Assembly: GCF_000967655.1 (NCBI RefSeq)
Contig: NZ_JXYA01000047.1
Coordinates: 1-64,000 of the forward strand
DNA: 64,000 nt
Origin: Pseudoalteromonas rubra
Lineage (GTDB): Bacteria > Pseudomonadota > Gammaproteobacteria > Enterobacterales > Alteromonadaceae
Reading direction: 5' to 3'
Below are positions 17,128 to 25,387 of this stretch, in pieces. The notes beneath the pieces are model-generated. The model saw only the letters and a program-made list of their open reading frames with translations. It ran no database searches and had not been told where the DNA came from. A program made the position numbers and the translations under genes. Each line of letters opens with the position of its first letter. Within the stretch, counting starts at the first letter, position 1.

Positions 17128-19113
17128 ATGCATTATTCAAATTACAAATGGAAAAACAAAGCTATAGTTTACTCTGGAGCAAACAAGGATTTTTTCGTTA
17201 TTTACGAAGAAATCCTATATCAATTTCCTGCTGAGCAGTTCCCCAACTTAGAACTCATTGGAAAACCAAATGTATATGAGCTTGATATCGACGGCGAAAT
17301 TGCTTTCATGCGTACTTTGGAGTTAATGAAGCGTTTTTCTCTCGTTGAGATAGACGAGGAAATCAATGATTCAATATCAGTGCAGGATATTAAGACTGCT
17401 TTAGAAAAGTCAGAAGTTGAAACCTTCAATTCAAAAGACAACTTATACTGTCAAGTTCTGGAAGTTGGTTATCAGAAGTATAAATCTCGACTTATTTATA
17501 TTTTTGGACAGGTGTTCATAGCAAAGAATAACATCGAATTCGTTGATGCACTTGAACAACTCCTGCTCTCAAACAACCCAATTCGGAACATCGTAAATAA
17601 CGTTAACGTTGAGAACAAAAAACCACCTTTCATTAAGAAATCAGAGTTGGATGCGGTTATCCTAAGTAAACTCATTGAGAAATCAATTGAAAAGGTTAAT
17701 AGATCTTCCAAACAAATTATTGTTGAAATTTCGCTTCATGACTGCTCTTCGAAGAGTCATAATGCAGAGCACTTAACAGTAGACCCTTTTTCTCTCGTAA
17801 ATGAGCAAGAGCCTGAACTAAAATTAAATCCTGTAGAATGCATATTTGACCAGGATGGCGGCTCAAGATCTAAATCCCCAGACGCAACCTTGAATGAGCT
17901 TCTGCCATTCGTATCAAACAAGCTTGGTCTTGTAACTCATATAGAAGAGTTTTCGGACTCTCAGGGCAACCCTATTAAAATTTATAGAACAGGGTTTTAC
18001 AAGGGACCATATACCTCGCTCGGACGTCATAACACCTCACTCGTACAAATATGTTTGGGTAAAGGAGTTGATCCAGTTCAATCTAAAGTAAGTGGTATTT
18101 GTGAAGCGATTGAGCGAAAGAATGCCCAATATTGTGGAAACGAATCTAGTACTTTATTATGTCCAGAAGACTTGCCTCACCGCAATATAAGCTTTTCTGA
18201 GCTTTTGCCATATAGCCAGACTCAAATCGAGAGCTTTGCTGACCCAAACTCTCAGGATTTCAACCGTAAGCAAGCTGTTGTGAGCTATGAAAACAGCCCT
18301 GTCAATTGGTACAAAGCTTGGTCCCTCACAAATAGTGAGTACGCATATATCCCCCTTGTTTGCTGCTTTGCAAACACACCCTTTAATGATGTGAAATACG
18401 GTTTTTGGCATTCAAATGGCTGTGCTGCTGGCAACAACAAAGAGGAAGCTATACTGCAAGCACTATTTGAATTAATAGAAAGGGATTCGACCTCTATCTG
18501 GTGGTATAACAAATTGGTACGGCCTGAGTTTGATATTTCTCGAATCGAGTCGAGCAGTCTTGCTTTAATAAAACAGAGCATTGGTAGTACACACGATTTT
18601 TGGGTGCTGGATATTACCAATGACTCAGGTATCCCCGCCATGGCAGCAATTGGCAAAAATAAAAAAGACAATGGCTTTATTTTTGGATTTGGTTGCCACC
18701 TAAAACCAGAAATGGCAGCACAAAGAGCACTAACAGAATTATGTCAATTGATACCAATTCGCGACCAAAACGGCGCTCCCTTTGATTTTAACTCTGTAAA
18801 AGATGAAGACTTTTTATACCCTAGCAAACATGTGGCGTCGACAACAGCATACACCGACTGCGAAAATATGAGTATAAATGATTGTGTGTCTCATATAGTA
18901 AGCTCACTACATGAGCTAAATATGGAAGTAATAGCCTTTGAATACACGCGAAAGTTCTCACCGGTAAGCACCGTAAAAGTCTTTGTCCCTGGTCTTTGCC
19001 ACATCTGGCCTCAACTAGGTAACCCCCGGCTTTACCAGACACCAGTAAAACTCGGGTGGTTAGAACAGCCACTCACAGAGCAAACAATAAACCAACAAGG
19101 GTTATACATTTAA
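17128..19113 (+). CDS. YcaO cyclodehydratase 1 with fused N-terminal leader-binding/C-domain region
   Basis: The product has 661 residues. The N-terminal ~90 residues resemble a RiPP recognition element (FFVIYEEILYQFPAEQFPNL, then a helical SLVEIDEE segment). A diverged E1-like region follows to about 260. From about 245 it is a SagD-type YcaO: DQDGGSRSKSPDATL, GICEAIERKNAQ near 325 (nucleotide-binding Glu/Arg), SNGCAAGNNKEEAILQALFE, IERDSTSIWWYN. YcaO enzymes use ATP to activate a backbone amide and cyclise Cys, Ser or Thr into azolines. The C-terminus ends TINQQGLYI, without the PxPxP found in many azoline-forming YcaOs. The gene starts one base after the amidohydrolase stop, suggesting translational coupling. 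Precursor B follows after 12 bp. Confidence 0.93.
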   Translation: MHYSNYKWKNKAIVYSGANKDFFVIYEEILYQFPAEQFPNLELIGKPNVYELDIDGEIAFMRTLELMKRFSLVEIDEEINDSISVQDIKTALEKSEVETFNSKDNLYCQVLEVGYQKYKSRLIYIFGQVFIAKNNIEFVDALEQLLLSNNPIRNIVNNVNVENKKPPFIKKSELDAVILSKLIEKSIEKVNRSSKQIIVEISLHDCSSKSHNAEHLTVDPFSLVNEQEPELKLNPVECIFDQDGGSRSKSPDATLNELLPFVSNKLGLVTHIEEFSDSQGNPIKIYRTGFYKGPYTSLGRHNTSLVQICLGKGVDPVQSKVSGICEAIERKNAQYCGNESSTLLCPEDLPHRNISFSELLPYSQTQIESFADPNSQDFNRKQAVVSYENSPVNWYKAWSLTNSEYAYIPLVCCFANTPFNDVKYGFWHSNGCAAGNNKEEAILQALFELIERDSTSIWWYNKLVRPEFDISRIESSSLALIKQSIGSTHDFWVLDITNDSGIPAMAAIGKNKKDNGFIFGFGCHLKPEMAAQRALTELCQLIPIRDQNGAPFDFNSVKDEDFLYPSKHVASTTAYTDCENMSINDCVSHIVSSLHELNMEVIAFEYTRKFSPVSTVKVFVPGLCHIWPQLGNPRLYQTPVKLGWLEQPLTEQTINQQGLYI

Positions 19114-19125
19114 CAAGGAGAAAAA

Positions 19126-20208
19126 ATGGAACTAACGAAACAATTGCTTGACTTTCGTGCAACATACTTAAAAGCCATTGCAAAAGCATGGAATGACGAA
19201 GAATTTAGAAAAGAGCTATGCTTGCCCGGAAATGCACTATCTGTCCTAGACAAATACTTCGGTTATAAATGCCCATGGAATATTCAATTTTCTATAAAAG
19301 ATCTCGGCGAAGGGCCTTTCTATAATGAGGCAAGAGGCGTATATATGACCGACTCTTTATCTTTCGATAAGTTTGTCGTCTCCGTGCCGGAAAAACCCGC
19401 TATTCCAAACCCAGCAGAAGCACTTTCGCATTATTATTTCGATAACTCTTGGATATTAGAGAGTATCACTGACGATGTAAATCATTCCAACCTTTCACTG
19501 CAACAAGTCTTTGACACATTGTGTGCTTCAGGGCACAAAGACCACCCTGAAAGTGCTTTCATATTTCCCTCTATGAAAGATGGGTTGATCCCAGAAGCAA
19601 GTTACGACCTAGGTAACAGCAACACACACTTCGTTGAGTTTGGTGGAGTAATGGCCGCAGCTGTTGCTCTCGCATGGTCAAACACTAAATTTAGCAATAG
19701 CCTCATTGAAGAAACTATCTCTCATAGTTCTACAAACACTATTGGTCATGCCACTAAATTGCTAAAGGATTGGCTAGACTATGACTACCCTTGGGATGTA
19801 GACCTAATAGTAAAGAAAGATAAGCTTGCTAAATATGCAAGAACTTTTGATGCTGCACTGACACTGCGTTCCGGTGAACAGCTTCGGGGAACAGTTGCAT
19901 ACTTGCTTGATGAATCAACCTTTAAACTAAGTGCGAGAGATCTCTCTGCGTCTCGTGACAAACTTCTTTTTGTACTCGATGAGCAGATTTCACCCAAAGA
20001 TATTGAATCCATTTCAGTATCAGAGTCTACCATTACAATTGATAAGTGGGTTTGGTGCGTTGAAAGTGAAGGAAATTACCAGCAGGTTCAAAAAACTCCT
20101 CTTGGTATTATTTTATCTTTCCCTGAAGCACCAGATGATAAAGCGAGTCAACCTGTTGCTCTAACTCGTTATAACAACGATGGCCCAGGTTTCCCATTCA
20201 CCTGTTAA
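19126..20208 (+). CDS. Candidate TOMM precursor B (360 residues, duplicated leader domain, ...PFTC tail)
   Basis: The start has a perfect ribosome-binding site (aaggagaaaaaATG), the strongest in the cluster, which suits a precursor. Two nitrile-hydratase-like segments are visible. One is at about 8-55 (FRATYLKAIAKAWNDEEF, then FGYKCPWNIQFSI). The other is at about 172-235 (GGVMAAAVALAWSNTKF, then LDYDYPWDVDLIV). The C-terminus, ILSFPEAPDD...VALTRYNNDGPGFPFTC, shares the AL..Y...G...PF[S/T]C signature of precursor A. The layout matches my memory of the BMA_0021/BMA_0022 TOMM family, in which such segments sit on two adjacent proteins; here they are one polypeptide. Only Thr and Cys in the last residues look like core modification sites. 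A structural or enzymatic nitrile-hydratase-like role remains an alternative. Confidence 0.78.
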   Translation: MELTKQLLDFRATYLKAIAKAWNDEEFRKELCLPGNALSVLDKYFGYKCPWNIQFSIKDLGEGPFYNEARGVYMTDSLSFDKFVVSVPEKPAIPNPAEALSHYYFDNSWILESITDDVNHSNLSLQQVFDTLCASGHKDHPESAFIFPSMKDGLIPEASYDLGNSNTHFVEFGGVMAAAVALAWSNTKFSNSLIEETISHSSTNTIGHATKLLKDWLDYDYPWDVDLIVKKDKLAKYARTFDAALTLRSGEQLRGTVAYLLDESTFKLSARDLSASRDKLLFVLDEQISPKDIESISVSESTITIDKWVWCVESEGNYQQVQKTPLGIILSFPEAPDDKASQPVALTRYNNDGPGFPFTC

Positions 20209-20222
20209 AAACATAAATCCAT

Positions 20223-20258
20223 TAGAGTTTTACATGTGAATTTACATGTAAAACTCTA
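20223..20258 (+). terminator. Perfect 15-bp hairpin between precursor B and asnB-like gene
   Basis: Arms TAGAGTTTTACATGT (20223-20237) and ACATGTAAAACTCTA (20244-20258) pair perfectly around the loop GAATTT. The element sits 15 bp after the precursor B stop. No long U-run follows, so it is more likely an attenuator or mRNA 3'-end stabiliser than a strong terminator. It could raise precursor transcript relative to the enzymes downstream. Confidence 0.75.
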
Positions 20259-20284
20259 TTACCCCTCTACATTAGTTAGTTTTT

Positions 20285-22102
20285 ATGTGTGGAATATTAG
20301 CAGCTCAATATAGTAAAACCTCATCATTGAACCTCCCACAAGCTCTTGTATCTATGAAGCACAGGGGGCCAGATCAAACGGGACTCTATTCAGATAAAAA
20401 CCATAACACTTACATAGGTCATAATAGACTGGCAATTAATGGTGGCAAAATAGCAACCCAACCAATGCTGTCCGATAATACCCCATGGATAATCTCTGTA
20501 AATGGTGAGATATATAATGACAGAGAAAAACTAAAGGCAAAAGGAGCTGTATTTCAAACAAATTCTGACAGCGAATATGTACTCAAAGGTATAGAGCTTT
20601 TTGGAATCAGCTTTTTATCGAGTCTCGATGGTGAGTTTTCACTATGTACTTACAACAGAGAGAGCAATAGGCTATACCTTGCCCGAGACAGAAATGGCAG
20701 CAAGCCACTCTATTACTACCATAATGATGATGATTATTTTATAGCCGCTTCAGAAATTAAAGCTCTACTGTCTGCAGGTGTACCAGCAGTATGGAATAAG
20801 CACTATTTAGTTGCAAATGAACGGTTTTTAGTAGGAGCCAAAGAAACATTTGTAAAAGGAGTCTTTTCTGTCCCCCCTGGTCATATAGTTGAGTACACAA
20901 ATAATGAGCTGAAAAGCTACCCATTTTGCGAGCAATCCCCTTTTAACCCCGATTTATTTGAACAGTGTGATATTTCTTACGAACAGGCAACGCAAGAGTT
21001 TAGCCAGCAGTTTGAGCAAGCCGTGAACAAGAGAATACCTCAAGAGCGTTTCGCTTGTTACTTAAGCTCGGGCATAGACTCATCATACATCTGCGCTTTA
21101 TCAGCTAGACTGAGTGACAAAGCTGAATCATTCAGCATTGGATTTCCTAATAGCCCTTTGGATGAAAGCTTGGCAGCTGAGAAATTTGCTAAGCAGCTCG
21201 GGATTAAACACCATATACTTCAACTAGAGCACAACGATCTCATTGGTTCATTTGAAAAATCTATCTATCACGCAGAATCGATAGTGCCAAATTTAAATGT
21301 TGCCGCCAAATACCTATTGAGCCGTAAAGTAAAAGAAAACGGAATTAGAATTGCGCTAACAGGAGAAGGGGCAGATGAATCATTGCTTGGCTATCAGTTT
21401 TTTCAATATGATTTGAGCTCTCCCTTAACACAACAAAGTGGACCTACTCCGCTTTTTGAAGGTCAAGCCACACTTGAGGCTGCACTGAATTTTACGCCAA
21501 GCGCAACTATAAGTGCTACATCAAACGCCCAGTTATTTAAATCACTGCGCTCTGCTGACTTCTCTGAGGCTTGTTACACAACGCACTTAGTCGCACCGCA
21601 CAGTGACATAGTCAACTCCTCCATTGGATACAGTCAATGGCTCCACTACAACACTGTATATCAGGATTACAACTTGCTTGCTCTGGGAGATAAAACTGAA
21701 CTGGCAAACTCAATTGAAGGTCGTCAGCCTTTTCTGGATAACTCGTTGGTAGCTTTCATTCACTCACTCCCAACTGCCTTCAAGTATTGCAACGGTAAAA
21801 ATAAGAGAATTTTAAGGGATGCATTTACTGTGAATTTCCCTCATTTGCATGTAGAGCAAATCAAAAAGCCTTTTTTAGCTCCAGCTAACTTAACCAAAAA
21901 CATTACACTTTATCTGCTAGATGAATTGCATGAATTGTCTAACAGAGAGTCGCAATTGGGTATTTATGATATAGATAAAGTCATCACCTTTTTTGAGTCT
22001 GTTGTAAAAAATCGGACTCAGCTAGAGTTTGCAGAAGACATTGTTGTTTGCCACTTCCTAAGTATTCTGTTTTTGCAAAAGCACTTTAATTTAGAAGCGT
22101 AG
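20285..22102 (+). CDS. AsnB-type glutamine-dependent amidotransferase/asparagine synthetase
   Basis: The 605-residue protein begins MCGILAAQYS, giving the N-terminal Cys nucleophile of class II glutaminases after Met removal. It keeps MKHRGPDQTGLY, GHNRLAING and NGEIYND. The synthetase half has the PP-loop FACYLSSGIDSSYICAL near 265 and LTGEGADESLLGYQFF near 358. Such enzymes adenylate a carboxylate and amidate it with ammonia from glutamine. Lasso-peptide relatives instead close a macrolactam. Located between precursor B and the second YcaO in the AT-rich cassette, it more likely modifies the peptide (amidation or lactam) than makes asparagine. It lacks a recognisable Shine-Dalgarno sequence at its ATG. 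Whether it acts on the peptide is inference. Confidence 0.9.
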   Translation: MCGILAAQYSKTSSLNLPQALVSMKHRGPDQTGLYSDKNHNTYIGHNRLAINGGKIATQPMLSDNTPWIISVNGEIYNDREKLKAKGAVFQTNSDSEYVLKGIELFGISFLSSLDGEFSLCTYNRESNRLYLARDRNGSKPLYYYHNDDDYFIAASEIKALLSAGVPAVWNKHYLVANERFLVGAKETFVKGVFSVPPGHIVEYTNNELKSYPFCEQSPFNPDLFEQCDISYEQATQEFSQQFEQAVNKRIPQERFACYLSSGIDSSYICALSARLSDKAESFSIGFPNSPLDESLAAEKFAKQLGIKHHILQLEHNDLIGSFEKSIYHAESIVPNLNVAAKYLLSRKVKENGIRIALTGEGADESLLGYQFFQYDLSSPLTQQSGPTPLFEGQATLEAALNFTPSATISATSNAQLFKSLRSADFSEACYTTHLVAPHSDIVNSSIGYSQWLHYNTVYQDYNLLALGDKTELANSIEGRQPFLDNSLVAFIHSLPTAFKYCNGKNKRILRDAFTVNFPHLHVEQIKKPFLAPANLTKNITLYLLDELHELSNRESQLGIYDIDKVITFFESVVKNRTQLEFAEDIVVCHFLSILFLQKHFNLEA

Positions 22103-22110
22103 CTATCATT

Positions 22111-24108
22111 ATGAAACTCAAGTTTAATAGCAAATTCAGCATCTTTGTAGATAAGCATGATAATGTTTTGCTTAATAGCCAAACAAATGAATTTGTTCTG
22201 GATGCCAAAAATTTCCCTTACTTCCCACACTTTAAAAATCTAACAGATATTGATGAGCTAGCGAAGAGTGTTCCTGCTGAACTTTTGGCACACTTTTATT
22301 ATCAAGTAGAAAACGCAACAAAAAGAGGCTGGCTAGTTGAAGAGGCTGATCTACAAGATACGAAACTGGAACTTATCGATGAGATATATGGATCAAGTTG
22401 TTTCATACAAAATTTCGCAGAGAACTGGCAGCGCATATCGTCACACTTACAAAATCCTTGCGTACTAATCGAAGATATAAGCAAAGCAACACATCTACAG
22501 GAGCATTTCCCCCTGAGGCTTTGTGAGGTATATAAAAATAGTATTTATATTTCACCAACTTTGACATCTGCTGACAAATTAGAGAGTTACTTGGCATGGA
22601 TTTTTGCCAGCCGTCCACTCGACCTCTTTATGGATAAGTTTGGTATAGGTAAAGGTCGCTTGTTGTCTTTCCCGAAAATACCACAACAGCTATGCTCGCT
22701 AGTGAATACACTCAACTACGTTGAAGTGTTGGTTTTTGATATTCAGCATGGCTCATCTGCCAAGTATAATTTTGATAATTTGGAGCGCATATCGCTCTCT
22801 GATAACACATCAGAATTATCGCTTAAAAGCACTCCAATCGCCTATGACACAGATGGAGGTTCAAGAGCGTATAAAGCAGAAGACACACTCAAAAAGCTCG
22901 CACCATTTATTGGACGTCAACTGGGTTATATTTTTCCTGAAACTAAACTGTCCTCCCCTTTGGACTCAATTAAGATATTCACTTCAGGATTTTACAAATG
23001 CCCGATGAAAGCTCCGAAGCTAATTAGTGGTGCCGATTTTGCCCAACAAACGCTAGGCAAAGGCGTCACGCACGAGCAATCCAAAGCCAGTGCTCTGTGT
23101 GAAGCAATAGAACGCAAGAACGCTCAGTATATTGGCGATGAGCCAAGTCATGTGGCGCAGGCTCAACAACTTGATGCGCGCAGTTATGATTTTGCACAGC
23201 TGTTGCCCTACAGCGAGCAACAATATGCACGATTCTCAGACCCCGCTGATTCTGAATCTCAGCGTAAACAAGCCGCGTTGCCTTATACTGGGGAAGCTGT
23301 CAATTGGACTGCACTTTGGTCACTCACGCGCGATGAAAAGGTTTACGTGCCCACCGTTTGCTGCTTTGCCAATACACCGTTTGAGGAAGACCGCTTTGGA
23401 AAATGGCATTCCAATGGCTGTGCGGCCGGTAATAACCTAGAAGAAGCCATTTTACAGGCTTTATTTGAGTTGCTTGAGCGTGATGCAACCGCTATCTGGT
23501 GGTACAACCGCCTGCCGCGCCCACAGTTTGAGTTAAACGGTCTGGACCCAGATTATCTGGCACCGCTGCACGAAACCATCACCGCAGAACACGACTACTG
23601 GGTGCTGGACCTCACTGTGGACACCGGCGTACCTGTCATGGCAGCGATTGGCCGTAACAAAACAACCCAGGGGTATGTATTTGGGTTTGGCTGTCACTTA
23701 AAACCAGAAATGGCGGCTCAACGGGCGCTTACTGAGTTATGCCAGCTTATTCCTATCCGGGACCAAAATGGTGCACCGTTTGATTTTGATGCCATTACAG
23801 ACGACAGCTTTCTACTGCCAGTTGCGCAGGCACCAAGGGGAAGTTATAAGCTGGCTCAGAGCGGCGATCTGAAAGATGACATTCTGGCCATTGTTGAACA
23901 ATTACACAGCCTGGATATGGAAACACTGGCACTGGATTATTCCCGCTCGCCTATTCCACTGAGCACTGCTAAAGTCTTTGTACCCGGGCTATGCCATATC
24001 TGGCCGCAGCTGGGGAATCCAAGACTGTACCAGACACCCGTAAAACTAGGGTGGCTGGGTGATGCTTTGACCGAGCAGACGATTAATCAGCAAGGGTTGT
24101 ATATTTGA
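22111..24108 (+). CDS. YcaO cyclodehydratase 2, paralogue of YcaO 1
   Basis: The product has 665 residues. The N-terminus looks like a winged-helix leader-binding domain (FSIFVDKHDNVLLNSQTNEF, then LAHFYYQVENATKRGWLVEE), followed by a diverged E1-like region and a YcaO domain from about 245: DTDGGSRAYKAEDTL, ALCEAIERKNAQ near 330, SNGCAAGNNLEEAILQALFE, LERDATAIWWYN. From there it is very close to YcaO 1, including the last TEQTINQQGLYI, yet synonymous positions differ heavily. The first ~300 codons are AT-rich (17 of 60 G/C at 22,141) and the rest is host-like (34 of 60 at 23,041), so a recombination junction near 23,030 is likely. It starts 8 bp after the AsnB-like stop. Its partner precursor could be A, B or both. 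Confidence 0.92.
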   Translation: MKLKFNSKFSIFVDKHDNVLLNSQTNEFVLDAKNFPYFPHFKNLTDIDELAKSVPAELLAHFYYQVENATKRGWLVEEADLQDTKLELIDEIYGSSCFIQNFAENWQRISSHLQNPCVLIEDISKATHLQEHFPLRLCEVYKNSIYISPTLTSADKLESYLAWIFASRPLDLFMDKFGIGKGRLLSFPKIPQQLCSLVNTLNYVEVLVFDIQHGSSAKYNFDNLERISLSDNTSELSLKSTPIAYDTDGGSRAYKAEDTLKKLAPFIGRQLGYIFPETKLSSPLDSIKIFTSGFYKCPMKAPKLISGADFAQQTLGKGVTHEQSKASALCEAIERKNAQYIGDEPSHVAQAQQLDARSYDFAQLLPYSEQQYARFSDPADSESQRKQAALPYTGEAVNWTALWSLTRDEKVYVPTVCCFANTPFEEDRFGKWHSNGCAAGNNLEEAILQALFELLERDATAIWWYNRLPRPQFELNGLDPDYLAPLHETITAEHDYWVLDLTVDTGVPVMAAIGRNKTTQGYVFGFGCHLKPEMAAQRALTELCQLIPIRDQNGAPFDFDAITDDSFLLPVAQAPRGSYKLAQSGDLKDDILAIVEQLHSLDMETLALDYSRSPIPLSTAKVFVPGLCHIWPQLGNPRLYQTPVKLGWLGDALTEQTINQQGLYI

Positions 24109-24150
24109 AGCCATAAATGACACTCAACTATTTTCTAAAAAACTAAAAAT

Positions 24151-24852
24151 ATGAATAACACCAAGGAAGTAAACTCAAAAGAGTATGATTTTGCAAGCAC
24201 TCTCGATGAACTAGGGTTCATTGTTTTAAGAAGACTCATCGACGAAAATGAACTGAAGAATGTTAAAAACGCTGTAATAAAAAATGCAGTCACAACAACA
24301 AAGTTAAACACAGAAATTTCTAAACTAGATGGCTTTCACAATCTATTTGAAACAAAAAATGTCAAATACCTGCCAATGGGTTTTGAGAATGAGGAGATAG
24401 ATAACGAAATTTCAATTATCGCCACTCAATATGTAATTCCTTACCTTTCAGCAAGATTAGACAAGGTTTTTTCATATGAGCGTGGTGGTAGCGTAATTAC
24501 GCTTTATCCAACAGAACTCACTGGTTACAAAGTGCAATATCATCAAGATGAAGCCGTAGAAAACCGAAAACCATGCAGACTACATGCAATTACGCCCATA
24601 TCTGATTCTTCACTTGATCTCATCGTGCTGTTAGAAAAAACACATAACATTGGCCCATTAAAACATACGCTGTTTGGACCTCTTATTAGGATTGATGATC
24701 CTGAACTAGAAAAGTACACACACAATGAAGTGAACATTAGACTTGAAAAAGGTGACATTCTTCTTTTTTATACATCTCTAATCCACCGAGTCAAAGACAA
24801 TTTTGATAGTGATCTGTCTCATTGGATGATGCGATTTATTATTAACCACTAG
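24151..24852 (+). CDS. Fe(II)/2-oxoglutarate-dependent dioxygenase (PhyH-like)
   Basis: The 233-residue protein has the dioxygenase facial triad in order: YHQDE near residue 130 (His-X-Asp) and FYTSLIHRVKDN near 213 (distal His), then HWMMRFIINH (2-oxoglutarate-binding Arg). The opening STLDELGFIVLRRLIDENEL is typical of phytanoyl-CoA dioxygenase-like enzymes. These hydroxylate or otherwise oxidise C-H bonds. Together with the YcaOs, the amidohydrolase and the AsnB-like enzyme it would be a third tailoring activity, for example hydroxylation of the modified peptide. The gene is AT-rich and lies 42 bp after YcaO 2. Substrate is unknown. Confidence 0.85.
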   Translation: MNNTKEVNSKEYDFASTLDELGFIVLRRLIDENELKNVKNAVIKNAVTTTKLNTEISKLDGFHNLFETKNVKYLPMGFENEEIDNEISIIATQYVIPYLSARLDKVFSYERGGSVITLYPTELTGYKVQYHQDEAVENRKPCRLHAITPISDSSLDLIVLLEKTHNIGPLKHTLFGPLIRIDDPELEKYTHNEVNIRLEKGDILLFYTSLIHRVKDNFDSDLSHWMMRFIINH

Positions 24853-24862
24853 ATAAGGAAAA

Positions 24863-25360
24863 ATGATGGAAAAAAATATTAAACCTAAGGCTCCATTACT
24901 GGCTTTAATCTACAATTTGGTTTTTGTTGAACAGGTATCAAATGAGTTTAACAGGAGCCCTAGAAAAGTTGCGGAAGTCTTTGGACTAAGTGATGAAGAG
25001 TTTGACTTTCTTATAACAGCAGGTGCAACAGGCGATTTTAAATCTAAATTAATCGAAAAGCTTGCAGACGAAGTTTCTAATAACCTATCTAGACCACAGT
25101 TGTTAATCCCTAATTTAAAGGAATACAAACCAGCCCCAACCCTTTCCGCAAATTTTAATGTCATCCATGATGGCAGTATTGCGGACTACATCCTTGAGAA
25201 AAACGAGCAAAATTACCAGAACTTCTTTGATACGTTTGGCCTTACAGACCCTAAAGTACAGCAAGCATTCAGAACAGGGGAATCCGAAGTTGAAGCTATG
25301 AGCGAAGCGATTCAGAAAGAACTAGCTACCATTGTGGAGAATGGCAGCCAAAATACTTAA
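24863..25360 (+). CDS. Hypothetical helical protein closing the TOMM cluster, 165 residues
   Basis: I do not recognise this gene with confidence. The product is all-helical in appearance, acidic, Cys-free and without a signal peptide. Two segments have a similar look: EQVSNEFNRSPRKVAEVFGL followed by SDEEFDFL at about 21-49, and NEQNYQNFFDTFGLTDPKVQ at about 112-131. This suggests an internal duplication of a small helical unit, somewhat like LigA-type or Nif11-type leader helices. Lacking Cys, it is a poor azoline precursor. It could be a leader-like partner, immunity protein or chaperone. It starts 10 bp after the dioxygenase stop behind AAGGAAAA, so it belongs to the same transcript. Confidence 0.65.
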   Translation: MMEKNIKPKAPLLALIYNLVFVEQVSNEFNRSPRKVAEVFGLSDEEFDFLITAGATGDFKSKLIEKLADEVSNNLSRPQLLIPNLKEYKPAPTLSANFNVIHDGSIADYILEKNEQNYQNFFDTFGLTDPKVQQAFRTGESEVEAMSEAIQKELATIVENGSQNT

Positions 25361-25387
25361 ACCTGCACCTATCAACTAACTGATCAT

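Noticed and set aside
20285..22102. Lasso-peptide cluster suggested by the AsnB-like gene
   Set aside because: No lasso leader peptidase or PqqD-like B1 gene and no lasso-type precursor are present; YcaO enzymes dominate the locus.
16020..24108. Bottromycin-type pathway, because of two YcaOs plus amidohydrolase
   Set aside because: Bottromycin YcaOs are small stand-alone enzymes with radical-SAM methyltransferases and a follower-peptide precursor; here YcaOs are fused and the precursor tail differs.
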